Shown one piece after another: positions 31,969 to 41,303 of a stretch of DNA of 64,000 nt (the first letter of the stretch is position 1; each line of letters opens with the position of its first letter). Source of the stretch: Micrasema longulum (taxonomy: Eukaryota; Arthropoda; Insecta; Trichoptera; Brachycentridae); the NCBI GenBank assembly GCA_022494885.1, contig JAGVSM010001330.1:89924-153923 (forward strand), read 5' to 3'. Under the pieces are notes generated by a model, which was given only the letters and a program-made list of their open reading frames with translations, did no database searches and was not told where the DNA came from. A program made the translations under genes and the position numbers.

Positions 31969-32778
31969 ATGTCAACAAATCCCAAATCAAAAAGGAATTT
32001 AAGCAGAGACTCGCCCAAAACCTCGTTGGAAGTTGATATTCATGAAAAATCTTACTTAAATATTTTATCTGAAATCACTTCCACAATCAACAAAGAGTTC
32101 AAAAAAATTCGGGAAGAGCTTTTTGAGAAATTGAAGGATATTACCACATCCATCCAGTATTTATCCGAAAAATACGACGACATCATAAAAATAAACGATA
32201 ATCTCAATAAAAAGGTCAGTGCAATGTCTAATGATTATTCTCTCCTTAGTACATCATTCTGTCAATTAAAATCGAAACTTAATATAATGGAACAGTCGGC
32301 TAGAAATAATAACATTGAGATACAAATGGTACCCGAAAGGAATACTGAGAATATTATTAATTTGTTTACTTCGCTTTGCCGCACAGTCTCTGTGCCTCTC
32401 AAAGTGGATAATATTATTACCTGCAGTCGAGTTCCAAAAAAAATAGAAAATAAAAGACCTAAGAACATTGTCATATCACTCACATCTCCCAGGGAACGTG
32501 ATGTGATACTTGCAGCAGTACGTCAATATAATAAGAAAAATACTACTAGTAAACTCAACGCATCACACCTAGGAATCACAGGAACGACACAACCAATATT
32601 CGTCCAAGAGCATCTTTCTCTTGAAAATAAAATGATTTTTTCTGCTGCTCGATCTAAAGCGAAGTCTAACAATTGGAAGTACTGCTGGACCAAAAATGGA
32701 AAAACATATATTCGGCGGGATGACTCGTCCGGTGCTCGGATTATTCTTAATACTCAAGACCTCGATAAACTCACCTAA
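31969..32778 (+). CDS. LINE ORF1 protein: coiled coil plus FP25K-like domain
   Basis: 269 aa. Residues 1-20 are Ser/Lys-rich. About 25-105 is a heptad-rich, charged stretch (KEFKKIREELFEKLKDITTS, LSEKYDDIIKINDNLNKKVS, LKSKLNIMEQSARNNNIEIQ) typical of the coiled coil that trimerises LINE ORF1 proteins. About 105-265 (EIQMVPERNTENIINLF, NIITCSRVPKKIENKRPKNI, GTTQPIFVQEHLSLENKMIF, KSNNWKYCWTKNGKTYIRRD) matches the baculovirus FP25K-like C-terminal domain, a nucleic-acid-binding fold common in ORF1 of insect LINEs. No CCHC zinc knuckles are present. ATG context AAAATGTC is acceptable. The frame is uninterrupted, unlike ORF2. Expected role: binding LINE RNA into a ribonucleoprotein. Confidence 0.85.
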   Translation: MSTNPKSKRNLSRDSPKTSLEVDIHEKSYLNILSEITSTINKEFKKIREELFEKLKDITTSIQYLSEKYDDIIKINDNLNKKVSAMSNDYSLLSTSFCQLKSKLNIMEQSARNNNIEIQMVPERNTENIINLFTSLCRTVSVPLKVDNIITCSRVPKKIENKRPKNIVISLTSPRERDVILAAVRQYNKKNTTSKLNASHLGITGTTQPIFVQEHLSLENKMIFSAARSKAKSNNWKYCWTKNGKTYIRRDDSSGARIILNTQDLDKLT

Positions 32779-32818
32779 TATAATTTTTCTCACTAATAAT
32801 CATTGCACCGTGATTTTC

Positions 32819-33937
32819 ATGGAACTACAAAAAACTACAACCATTCATTGTATATTTGTTATTTTTTTGCATCCGAGTATATCTAATAGTTTGCCTATAA
32901 ATATAATTAGCTTTTTTTTTAGCACATTTCAGGTTATTTATCTTACATTCTATGTTTTGATCATAACAGATTATACTGCAGTCGATTTTTACGTCCATAC
33001 TTTCCTCTATCTAATAAAACCTATCAATTTCAACAAATTAAATATAATCTGTAAAGCAAAAACATTATCACAATGCATGTTTAATCTTAATTACACATTG
33101 GAAACTGTTTTGACAGTTCGAACTAATAACTCATTCTATGCTTTCGAGGACGACATGCGTCTGTTCATAACAGTCACGAATGCAATTTTTAAAATGTGCC
33201 CGTTTATGTACCTCGCGGCGCTACCGTTTGCAGGTAGAAATAATATTATTAATATTTACCGTGAAATAAAACATGTTCGCTGTAATAGTGTGAACTGCCT
33301 GATAATGTATAAAAGGAAATATATTATTTCATGTTGTAAACTATTATTACTAAATATTATCATTTTTAACTTATACATTAAGCAAACAATCATGAATTTA
33401 CATTTAAAGACCAATATTATTTGTAAAATGAGCTCAGAAACTTATATGTTGAAAATATTACTTATTACTTTTTTTATATTTTATATGGTAATGGAATTTA
33501 CTAATATTGGTATACTACAATCTGTTCTCAGGGTGATTAAAACTATATATATATTAAAACATCACGCTTTATTTATGTCTGGCAGAACTTTTAATCTCAT
33601 TTTTGAATTTATTAATAAGCAATTAAAATTAGAAAAAACTAACATGTCATATTTATGTACAAAACTTGTTATAAAAAACTGTATAGTATTTCAGCTGATG
33701 TTTACTATATTAACTATTTTTGCATACTATAAATTATATCAGTTTCACTACTTCATTATACTTATGCAACTTACTATTCACAGTACATTTTTAATTATGG
33801 TTATACAGACGATGACTGGTGTTTCACTGCCTCTAATTTATTCATATCTCTGTACTTATTATTTATTTGTTTCTAAAACCATCACACTTAAATTTGAAAT
33901 TGTGAGATTAATATTTTTAAATTTGAATGTTTACTGA
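32819..33937 (+). CDS. Unknown 372-aa multi-segment membrane protein between LINE ORF1 and ORF2
   Basis: The frame is open from 32696, but its first 28 codons overlap the ORF1 end. The first ATG after ORF1 is at 32819 (MELQKTTTIHCIFVIFLHPS). By eye it contains roughly seven to nine hydrophobic stretches, for example IISFFFSTFQVIYLTFYVLI, LLLLNIIIFNLYI, MLKILLITFFIFYMVMEFTN, IVFQLMFTILTIFAYY, FIILMQLTIHSTFLIMVIQT. Polar loops separate them, notably FMSGRTFNLIFEFINKQLKL before the last third. That loop vaguely recalls insect gustatory receptors, but the hallmark C-terminal TYhhhhhQF motif is not seen. At this A+T content a random frame should meet a stop roughly every 11 codons, so 372 open codons argue for past selection. 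Possibilities: an ORF belonging to the LINE, a captured host receptor-like gene, or an exon of a fused element. I do not recognise the family. Confidence 0.55.
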   Translation: MELQKTTTIHCIFVIFLHPSISNSLPINIISFFFSTFQVIYLTFYVLIITDYTAVDFYVHTFLYLIKPINFNKLNIICKAKTLSQCMFNLNYTLETVLTVRTNNSFYAFEDDMRLFITVTNAIFKMCPFMYLAALPFAGRNNIINIYREIKHVRCNSVNCLIMYKRKYIISCCKLLLLNIIIFNLYIKQTIMNLHLKTNIICKMSSETYMLKILLITFFIFYMVMEFTNIGILQSVLRVIKTIYILKHHALFMSGRTFNLIFEFINKQLKLEKTNMSYLCTKLVIKNCIVFQLMFTILTIFAYYKLYQFHYFIILMQLTIHSTFLIMVIQTMTGVSLPLIYSYLCTYYLFVSKTITLKFEIVRLIFLNLNVY

Positions 33938-33981
33938 TTGCAACCAAATTTCATATTTACAGATGCTTTTATTCTACAATT

Positions 33982-34293
33982 ATGCTAAATAATGATTATT
34001 TGTATTTATTATGCTATATTTTTTCATTTTTTGAGGCTTTAATTCAAGCAAATATCTTTAAATATATTTTATTAAGATTTTATTCATTGATTTCGTCTGG
34101 TCGGTCTGAGTGGTACAAACACAAGTTACGTCAAAAAATTTTTTTTTGCGAATCCATTAAACAACTTACCCACTGTATATCTTATATATGTTTTCTAAAA
34201 ATAGAGACTTCTTACATTTTACCTTCTATTCAAAAAATCATAATATGTATTAATAGCGATATAATTTGGTGCTTTGCCCTGTCATGCCTTTGA
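33982..34293 (+). CDS. Second small hydrophobic ORF in the LINE ORF1-ORF2 spacer (103 aa)
   Basis: Begins MLNNDYLYLLCYIFSFFEAL and contains a polar mid-part (SSGRSEWYKHKLRQKIFFCE) and further hydrophobic patches (THCISYICFLKIE). It is in the ORF1 frame and overlaps the first 28 bases of ORF2. It may be the frame-shifted C-terminal part of the preceding 372-aa ORF, from which it is separated by 44 bases and a frame change. It may also be an independent peptide or chance. No homologue recognised. Confidence 0.3.
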   Translation: MLNNDYLYLLCYIFSFFEALIQANIFKYILLRFYSLISSGRSEWYKHKLRQKIFFCESIKQLTHCISYICFLKIETSYILPSIQKIIICINSDIIWCFALSCL

Positions 34294-37163
34294 TATTCTA
34301 TCAAAACTGTAGAGGCCTTCGAAGCAAGGTCGAAACATTTTTCCATAACATATTACTAAATAATATTTATTCTATATACGGCATAACCGAGACTTGGCTC
34401 CATGATAATATCTTTGATGGCGAACTAGCTCCAATATTGAACTTCAGTATTTTCCGGGCCGATAGACCTTACCACGAAAGTAACGTATCCCGCGGAGGCG
34501 GGGTGATGATTATCTGCCGAAAGGAGCTTGAAGCTCGCGCTCGCGAAGATTTGGCGTGCACAGCGGAGTGCGTATGGATAACTATTCCTGCCGGCAAATT
34601 AATCTTAAACCAAAATGTTCACATAGCGTGTGTCTATTTACCTCAAGGACGCAATTACAACACAGCGGTAAATTCTTTTTCATCATTATTAAGTTCGGTC
34701 CGTGACCAATGTCCCGGTGACGCTGTAATAGTGATGGGTGATTTCAATATGCCAAACATCACCTGGATTATTGGACAACATAACAATTCTCTTATACCGC
34801 ACTCCGTAAGTCATCACACTGACGCTGCATTTATAGATACCCTATACTACACTGGACTTTTACAATATAATAACATTTTGAATCTCAACGGTAAAATACT
34901 TGATTTGGTTATTAGTAATATTGAATGCCAAATACTGCACAGTGATTCACCTTTAGTAAAGGAAGACTCCCATCACCCTGCATTAAAGATCACACTTCTG
35001 GTAGAACCGGTAAATAGCTCTCTTTTTGGTGCTCAAAGGGAAGTTTTACTATTTCGATACGGTGATTACAATCAAATTAACCATTTTTTGACAAATATAA
35101 ATTGGACGATTCTAAGTGAGATCGAAGATATTGACTCTGCCATAAAATATTTCTAAAGCAATATCAATAAAACCATTTCTACATATGTTCCGAAAAAGTT
35201 ATTTAATCCAAAAAAATATTCGAAGTGGTACAACTCCTCTTTGATAAAAATCATAAAAGAAAAGAAAAAAATACATAAAAAATGGATAAAATATGGTAAT
35301 CCACGTGACTATTCTGAATTTTCACTACTTCGATCACGACAAAAGAAAGTTCAAAAAGACTGCTACAAATGTTATATCAACACTATTGAACGTGAAATAC
35401 CACAAAATCCTTAAAAACTATGGTCTTACATTAAACATCAGAATAAAGGATCAAATACTCCACAAACCATATGCTTTGAAAATGAAGTTGTGTCAGGGGG
35501 AGAAAACGTATGCAATCTCTTCCTGAAATACTTTAATTCTATTTATTCATCACCAACCACAGCTTCAATTACATTCACAGAAGAAGAAAATACCACAGAT
35601 CAATGGGCTTCTGATAATATAGGTTCTATAATTTTAAACAAGGTAGAAGTTTTTAAATATTTAATTAAGCTCGATGTAAACAAAGGTGCAGGCAGCGATG
35701 GGATTCCACCTTTATTCGTTGTACGCTGTGCGCAATCTCTAGTGACTCCGCTGACTTTACTTTTAAACAGATCACTTAAAGAAGGAATTTTCCCTCAAAA
35801 GTTTAAAGAAGCACTAGTCATTCCAATACATAAGTCGGGAGCAAAAAATTTAGCTAAAAACTATCGCCCAAAATCAATTTTGTCGGTATTTAGTAAACTT
35901 TTTGAAAAAATAATATACGATCGCATATATCCCCTTATTTTAAAATATATTCCAAATCAACAGCACGGTTTTCTAAAACAACGGTCAGTTTTATCGAATC
36001 TTACAATTTTCACAGACTTTGCTATGCAAAACTTGCGTAGTAACAATCAGACAGATGTCATATACACAGACTATTCCAAAGCATTTGACAGGGTAAATCA
36101 TCAAATTTTAATTAATAAATTACGGTGCATGGGTATCCATGGGGATTTACTCAAATGGTTTACATCATACCTAGAAAAAAGGTTACAGAGTGTAACAATT
36201 GAAGGCTATAATTCACACTTTGTAACTATACCTTCTGGTGTACCACAGGGTTCTCACCTGGGCCCTCTACTATTTAACGCATATACTTATGATATAAACA
36301 AATGCTTTAAATATTGTAAATTCATATCCTTTGCTGATGACATGAAAGTTTACGCCTGCATTAAATCTCACACTGACTGTGCAAAAATGCAAGAAGATCT
36401 CGACAGACTTTTTCAGTATTGTAATCAAAATTTACTGGAATTAAATATTAGTAAATGTCATTCATTTTGTATTTCGCGCAAACAAACAACAATCAGCTTT
36501 CCTTACTCTTTTAATAATACCCCGATCTCTATAACAGATAGTCAAATTCGCGACTTAGGTGTTATTATTGACTCAAAACTAATGTTTAATATTCATATTG
36601 AATCAGTCCTAAAAAAAGCATATAAAATGGTTGGACTTATTATGCGAGTATCAAAACCTTTTAAACATGCGGAGACATATGAAAAACTCTACAAAACATT
36701 TGTTCGTCCCCAGGTAGAATACTGTACTCCTATTTGGTCACCTTACTATAATGTAAGTATTAATAGACTAGAAAAGGTCCAACAAAATTTTTTTAAGCAG
36801 GTCGACTACCGGTTAAACATTAACCTTTCTAATCTTGCTGAAAGTATGCAGTACCATGGAATAAACTCTCTTAAAAATCGAAGAATAATGTTGGACCAGT
36901 TATTTTTATTCAAATTAATTAATAACAAAATTGATTCTCCTAACCTACTAGAAAGACTTCCATTCCGTGTGCCATCTAGACCGACAAGACAAAATCTTTT
37001 GTTTTACACTGAAAACGCGTCAACAAACTATTTTAAACAATCTACAATACCTAGAATATGCGACCAATATAACAATATATTTACCGAGGCTGATATTTTT
37101 TGTGACAATGTATGTAAATTTAGGTCAAAAATTATTGAAATTTTGAGAGAAGCAGACATTTAA
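34266..37163 (+). pseudogene. LINE ORF2: AP endonuclease plus reverse transcriptase, two nonsense codons
   Basis: One frame encodes about 965 codons. It starts at 34266 or, just before the LIFYQNCRGLRSK endonuclease block, at 34284. The endonuclease keeps TETWLHD (acidic Glu near 42), VIVMGDFNMPNI (about 155-164), LDLVISN and SHHPAL (about 235-240), the order of APE-type nucleases that nick target DNA. The polymerase keeps YTDYSKAFDRVNH (first catalytic Asp), SGVPQGSHLGPLLF and FADDMK (36330-36347; FADD in place of the commoner YADD). The thumb and C-terminus continue to READI. Two in-frame TAA codons, 35154-35156 and 35412-35414, fall in the linker. Reading past them restores a normal linker (KKLFNPKKYSKWYNSSLIKI and KLWSYIKHQNKGSNTP), so these are simple substitutions rather than frameshifts. 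Target-primed reverse transcription is the family's activity. Confidence 0.9.
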
Positions 37164-37348
37164 CATTATTATTATATAAATATTTTTTCATTTCTTTACT
37201 TTTACATTTATTATATTGAACATAATTAAAATTATTGTATTAAGTGTAAACAATTTTTTTGGTGTGTGCATGAGTTTCTTACTCTAATATACAAAGAAAT
37301 TGGCAATATATGTGTACATACTGTTTGTTTACCTAGTAAAATAAATAA
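37164..37348 (+). other. LINE 3' UTR with short A-rich tail
   Basis: AT-rich 3' UTR ending GTACATACTGTTTGTTTACC, then TAGTAAAATAAATAAATAAA. The GTACATACTGTTTGTTTACC block recurs at 48930-48950 in a truncated sister copy. Recognition of this end by the element's own reverse transcriptase is expected from the LINE mechanism. Confidence 0.75.
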
Positions 37349-38335
37349 ATAAATTAAAAATTACCGAAGTGTTTTTTATTTATCTGATTGCTTGACTCAA
37401 GTCTAAAATCACTTTGACATGTCATTTGAAAAAAACACTTGATGTGATAACAACGGACAAAACACAAATAATTATTTTTTTCTGAGCGATCTTTTTTAAC
37501 TTCGACCAATTTGAAAAATCACTCTTTAATTCATTTATATATTTTTGTATTCTAAATGAACTAAATGAATTAATTGAAATATATTAATATTTTTTGTTTT
37601 TTTATAAACGATTTGACGGTTATTTTTAATAAATGCTGAGTAACTGAACTGTGTGTGGAATACAGCCTACAAGTTCGCAATACAGAAGACTCATAACATT
37701 TAGCAATACAGTGAACAACACAAATTAATCTAAAATGACAATCAATAATATATTTCGGAATGACTATATAGATTCCTCTATGATTTTAACTTAGTTATGA
37801 ACGATTAAATGTTCGTTGAATTCTGGTAGGGGTGAGTGGTAACCGATATTTGATTTGAAGATTGAAAGATCAAATTAGTTGAAGTTTTGTTAAATATATT
37901 GTCTTCAATTGAATTAAATAAAAAATCAGTCAGAGAAAAAAAAAATATGTCAAACTAAAATCAAACTTTTCGGTGTAATTCTGACTGCCGACTTAAGCAG
38001 AAAAATGTAAAGATTTATTTAGGGATACCTACAATAGTGTAAGTAACTCTCCAAGCACAAGAATTAGTCTCATTTTTTTGGAAAGTTACAGTTATAACAT
38101 TACTAGATGTATAAAAGTGGATTTGTATAGAATAAAAATAAAACATGTACCATTTATAAAATTAATAATAAAAAATAATAATTATAAATACCGTTTTTCA
38201 ATTTCTGTCAATTCTGATAAAACTCATAAAGGATTACATCTAGTACAGACTGAATTTTTTTTTTGTATTTTCAACACCGCCGATATTTATTTATCTATCC
38301 CGTTTGTTTATTAGTTTTTTTATTTAGATGTTTAT
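37349..38335. other. Unassigned AT-rich DNA
   Basis: No repeat or gene feature beyond short ORFs (38078-38314) without motifs. Confidence 0.45.
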
Positions 38336-38337
38336 TT

Positions 38338-38840
38338 ATTTATTTGACAGTTTATCTACATTAAATATACATACAAGGGCGGGCATATTGCCTTAAGGCA
38401 ATTTCTTCCTACCTACCCAAACTGTTCAGTTTGAGAAAATTATAAATACATGGACATATTGAATCTTAAAATTTTATACAAAAATTAAAAACAAAGATTA
38501 ACAAAATAAAAATGTATTTTAAAAATTAACACTATACTATGAAGAGAGGAGAGGGGATGGGAAGGAAAGAAGAAGGATAAAGGAACAATTTAAATATTTA
38601 GATAGTGACATTTTAATCTTGACTTAAATGTAAATGAAAGAAGGGGCGTCTCTAACATTAGTGGGTAGATTATTCCACAATCGAGCGGCTACTACTGTGA
38701 AAGAGGAGGCAAGAAAGTTAGAGCTATGACAGGGTATTAAAAGGGTTCTCTCATTACTAGAACGAAGATATAGTCTGTGTTGTGAAAGAGGTTGGATGAG
38801 CTCTCTCAGATATTGTCTGATGACATAATATTTCAATGTT
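38338..38840 (-). mobile_element. LINE ORF2 C-terminal fragment with 3' UTR
   Basis: On the minus strand RQYLRELIQPLSQHRLYLRS, then SNERTLLIPCHSSNFLASSF, then AARLWNNLPTNVRDAPSFI is the typical 'LRSS..xLLxPxxxxxxxxxSFxxxAxxLWNxLPxxIR' tail of R1/I/Jockey-type LINE ORF2. A 3' UTR runs leftward to AAATAAATAAATAAACAT at 38338. The frame stops early (FIYI). Confidence 0.7.
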
Positions 38841-38968
38841 CCTGGACTAGCACCTGAAGCGTAAGACTAACCACCTTACCTTTATGTAAAATATGATCGA
38901 ACTATACAACATTTACTTTACTAATACAGTGCCCTATGCACCACTGGTGCGGAAATGGGATGATGATA
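38838..38968 (+). mobile_element. SINE family delta, copy 3 (5'-truncated)
   Basis: TTCCTGGACTAGCACCTGAA, GCGTAAGACTAACCACCTTA, CAGTGCCCTATGCACCACTG, GTGCGGAAATGGGATGATGA: body and tail of the family. The tRNA-like head is missing. It abuts the LINE fragment ending at 38840. Confidence 0.75.
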
Positions 38969-39345
38969 ATGAGTTTTTTATTAGTTTTACAAATAAAAAT
39001 GTTAATAATTAGGTACTCAAACAAATTTTGATAAGTTCACACGCAGACATGACAATACAAAATACGAATATTAATTCGGAGGATAGAACCATGGATCAAG
39101 ATATTGTCCTAGAGATAGAAGGGAAGGTAATGTCCGCAGAACAATGGTTAAACCCCACTACCGCACGTCGTCGTGTATCCATTTTTGCAGCGTTCTGCGT
39201 TTGAACTACGATCGGATTGTTCCACTGTCCTGTCTTAAGCGGTCAAGACTGTTTACGGAACTGGGACAGGACAGTATTGTCCTCTTCATTGTAATGTCCT
39301 CGTGTTAACTCTATTTTACGAAAATAACATATTTCAACCTGGGTT
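38969..39345. other. Unassigned DNA
   Basis: Contains short inverted matches around CTGTCCTGTC / GGACAGGACAG (about 39225-39275) but no defined element. Confidence 0.4.
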
Positions 39346-39635
39346 GGGTTGGTATTCTGGGGGTAGAGAATGTTCTGTTAAGCTAGGGTTTCCTAGGACA
39401 GCGGTGCCCGTATTTTAACTGTAAAATGGTGTTGATAACACCGTTTTCCTAGGAAACCACACTCTAGTCATCGTTACGACGTCTGTCCACAGCATCACCG
39501 TTCACTATGGCCGTTAAAATACGGGCACCGCTGTCCTAGGAAACCCTAGCTTTAGCGCATAATTAGTGTGTAAATTACGCGCTTATAAACCGTCTTCTAC
39601 TCTCGCAATAGCGTTAATAATACCAGTTGTGTAGT
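39345..39635. mobile_element. Hairpin MITE copy interrupted by a fold-back MITE
   Basis: Left arm GGGTTGGTATTCTGGGGGTA, GAGAATGTTCTGTTA; right part TTAGCGCATAATTAGTGTGT ... CTCTCGCAATAGCG ... ATACCAGTTGTG. The two parts rejoin if 39381-39551 plus one TTA is removed, giving GTTCTGTTAGCGC, which aligns with GCTGTTTTAGCGCG in the half copy at 20641. Confidence 0.75.
39381..39551. mobile_element. Fold-back (Harbinger-like) MITE copy 2, complete, with TTA duplication
   Basis: Starts AGCTAGGGTTTCCTAGGACA and ends with the reverse complement of the same 20 bases. Nearly the whole 171 bp is self-complementary (GCGGTGCCCGTATTTTAA with TTAAAATACGGGCACCGC). The flanks are TTA on both sides, and the related uninterrupted element at 20641 has a single TTA. 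A 3-bp TWA duplication is the hallmark of PIF/Harbinger transposons. Confidence 0.88.
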
Positions 39636-39868
39636 ATCAAAGGAAGTCGTAATAGATTACGATGATTAAGCTTTCGATAGAAATTTTACTTGGATACTAT
39701 AAAATATTTTAATAGAGAAAAAATCTGTGCTATTTATATACCAGTCAAACTCTAATTATCAAGAAAGTTGTATTAACCATTAAATTAAGGCAAGGTTTTA
39801 AAATTAAACGCAAAATTAATTACAAGATCACTTTTTTATAACTTTTGAAACAATGCATTAAATTAAAA
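39636..39868. other. Unassigned AT-rich DNA
   Basis: No feature recognised. Confidence 0.4.
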
Positions 39869-39869
39869 A

Positions 39870-40045
39870 CAAACCGGGTTGTGGTCCCGTGGTTAGTGTG
39901 GCGGACTCATAGATTAGAAGTCCAAAGTTCGAATACCACTTTAGCAAACATGATTCCCATTTCCTAAAAGCGAGTTATTTACAATTCGTTGAAAATGCCC
40001 CCCAAAATTGAAATATTTGCGCATATCATAAAAACGAAATATTTC
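39870..40045 (+). mobile_element. tRNA-derived SINE family beta, full head
   Basis: Head CCGGGTTGTGGTCCCGTGGT, TAGTGTGGCGG (box A), then AAAGTTCGAATACCACTTTA (box B). The body GAGTTATTTACAATTCGTTG, AAAATGCCCCCCAAAATTGA is shared with 3930-4040. Confidence 0.75.
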
Positions 40046-40405
40046 TTTTTTTTTTAAAAAAAGAAAGAAATCACATTGAAAAAAATTTCATTGCTTTGGC
40101 TGGCTGACGCGCCGTCTGCCAGCATCCTTTTTTATACGTCACGAGCTGAATCTGGCAATGCTTTGCAATATTTGAGTATATTATACCTACGTATATGGAT
40201 TAAATAAACACAATTGGAAGTTCGATATCAATTATTGTGTTTAGTTTACATTATATATGTACTATGGAACCCTGGTAGGTCAATGAGTAATGCATTTACG
40301 CTCTTAACTTTTTTTCTACAGAACAGATTGAAGATTTTAACACCTACAAAAATGCCCAGACTAAAGCACATTATTCTAAAGAAAACCGCGCGGAAATCGG
40401 TCCAC

Positions 40406-41303
40406 GGGCTTGATTACAATGGAAAGTTAACATTTATATTTAATTTTATCAATGGAAAGTTAACATTTATCTTTAATTTAATCTACAAAGTAAAATTAAG
40501 TTTTCTGTATGAAAAGCAGAATATGCATACATTTTTTTCTGCAAAACATGTTCAATAGAGTGGGCCGATGATGTACGAGGTTTTTTTATTTTTTTAGACA
40601 TCAAAGTGAAAGGGGTCTAAAAAGTTGCATTTTGGATCACATTGAACGTAAAAATTATTTAAAAAAATATTCCATACTACTTTTGGCCCTCAACCGAGGT
40701 TTGAAGTTTATCACTGTCTGAACATTTTGTTAATTATCTATATTGATAGAATTATTTTGTGTTAGTAAAGAAATAACTTAATCACATTAAAAATTCGAAT
40801 GCGCTTTAAAACTACCGAAATGGAAAAAGTTTACACTCCACGGAACTAATTCCGTCGAGCGCCTGGCTAATACTGACGAAAACAATGGCCTATTAAAACA
40901 ATGCTACCCATTTATTACAAAACAAAGTGCAACTTACGCCCTTAGATGCTTATTTAATAAGATTTAATGCACATTATAACATTTAATTAAACTGATTTTC
41001 TTACTTAAATATGAAATGACAGCCGGTTTACTCCAAAAAATCGTCTTTTTCGAAAACTTTAGGCTCTGGTCGAGGGCCAAAAGTAGTATCGAATATTTTT
41101 TTGACATTTTTTGCATTCTGAGTAATCCAAAAGGCAACTTTTTAGACCCCTTTCATTTCAAAATTCGGAAAAAAAATTATCGGCCCACCCTAATGTTCAA
41201 TTAAATGTTCATGCAAATATACTCATTTTCGTACACAAATATCGGTTTTTCTTCATAGACAGTCGAAAATAACTCTGTTAACTTTCCATTGTAATCGGGG
41301 CCC
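40406..41303. mobile_element. 'GGGCCCCGATTA' MITE (family A) copy 2, inside the Helitron
   Basis: Left end GGGCTTGATTACAATGGAAA, GTTAACA; right end reverse complement GGGCCCCGATTACAATGGAA, AGTTAACAGAG. It is the same family as 18914-19334. Its 5' arm is duplicated (CAATGGAAAGTTAACA at 40417 and 40452). The 898 bp includes a 637-bp nested MITE. Removing it rejoins the Helitron sequence AAATCGGTCCA...AGTTTATCGAGG. Confidence 0.8.
40556..41192. mobile_element. 637-bp hAT-like MITE with 8-bp target duplication
   Basis: TIRs begin TAGAGTGGGCCGAT (left) and TAGGGTGGGCCGAT (right, reverse complement). Pairing extends about 150 bp (GAAAGGGGTCTAAAAAGTTG, ATACTACTTTTGGCCCTC). ATGTTCAA is present on both sides (40548-40555 and 41193-41200) and once in the empty paralogue at 19210-19217. 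The 8-bp duplication and TAGGGTGGGC-type ends fit the hAT superfamily. The ORF at 41016-41204 lies in the right TIR and is not a gene. Confidence 0.92.

Larger units (their letters stand above)
31640..37348 (+). mobile_element. Nearly full-length Jockey-like LINE with an extra membrane-protein region
   Basis: A 5' UTR of uncertain start precedes ORF1 (31969-32778). Then come about 1.48 kb holding two hydrophobic ORFs, ORF2 (34266-37163) and a 3' UTR of about 180 bp ending CTGTTTGTTTACCTAGTAAAATAAATAAATAAA. ORF1 and ORF2 are in different frames. The same 3' UTR end occurs alone at about 48845-48960. The target duplication and the exact 5' end could not be identified. If the host gene call is right, the element lies inside its large intron, in the opposite orientation to the gene. 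ORF2 carries two nonsense codons, so this copy is not autonomous now. Confidence 0.85.

Noticed and set aside
32696..32818. Upstream extension of the 372-aa membrane ORF to 413 aa
   Set aside because: The extra codons overlap the ORF1 C-terminus in another frame and look like read-through of ORF1 sequence. The first ATG after ORF1 is at 32819.
33500..33937. Firm assignment of the spacer ORF as a gustatory receptor
   Set aside because: Only a vague loop resemblance (FNLIFEFINKQLK). The signature TYhhhhhQF in the last membrane segment is absent, so no family is claimed.
40214..40558. 114-aa plus-strand ORF
   Set aside because: It spans Helitron body and family A arm, including a duplicated arm, so it is an artefact of nested insertions.
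41016..41204. 62-aa plus-strand ORF
   Set aside because: It lies in the right terminal repeat of the hAT-like MITE.
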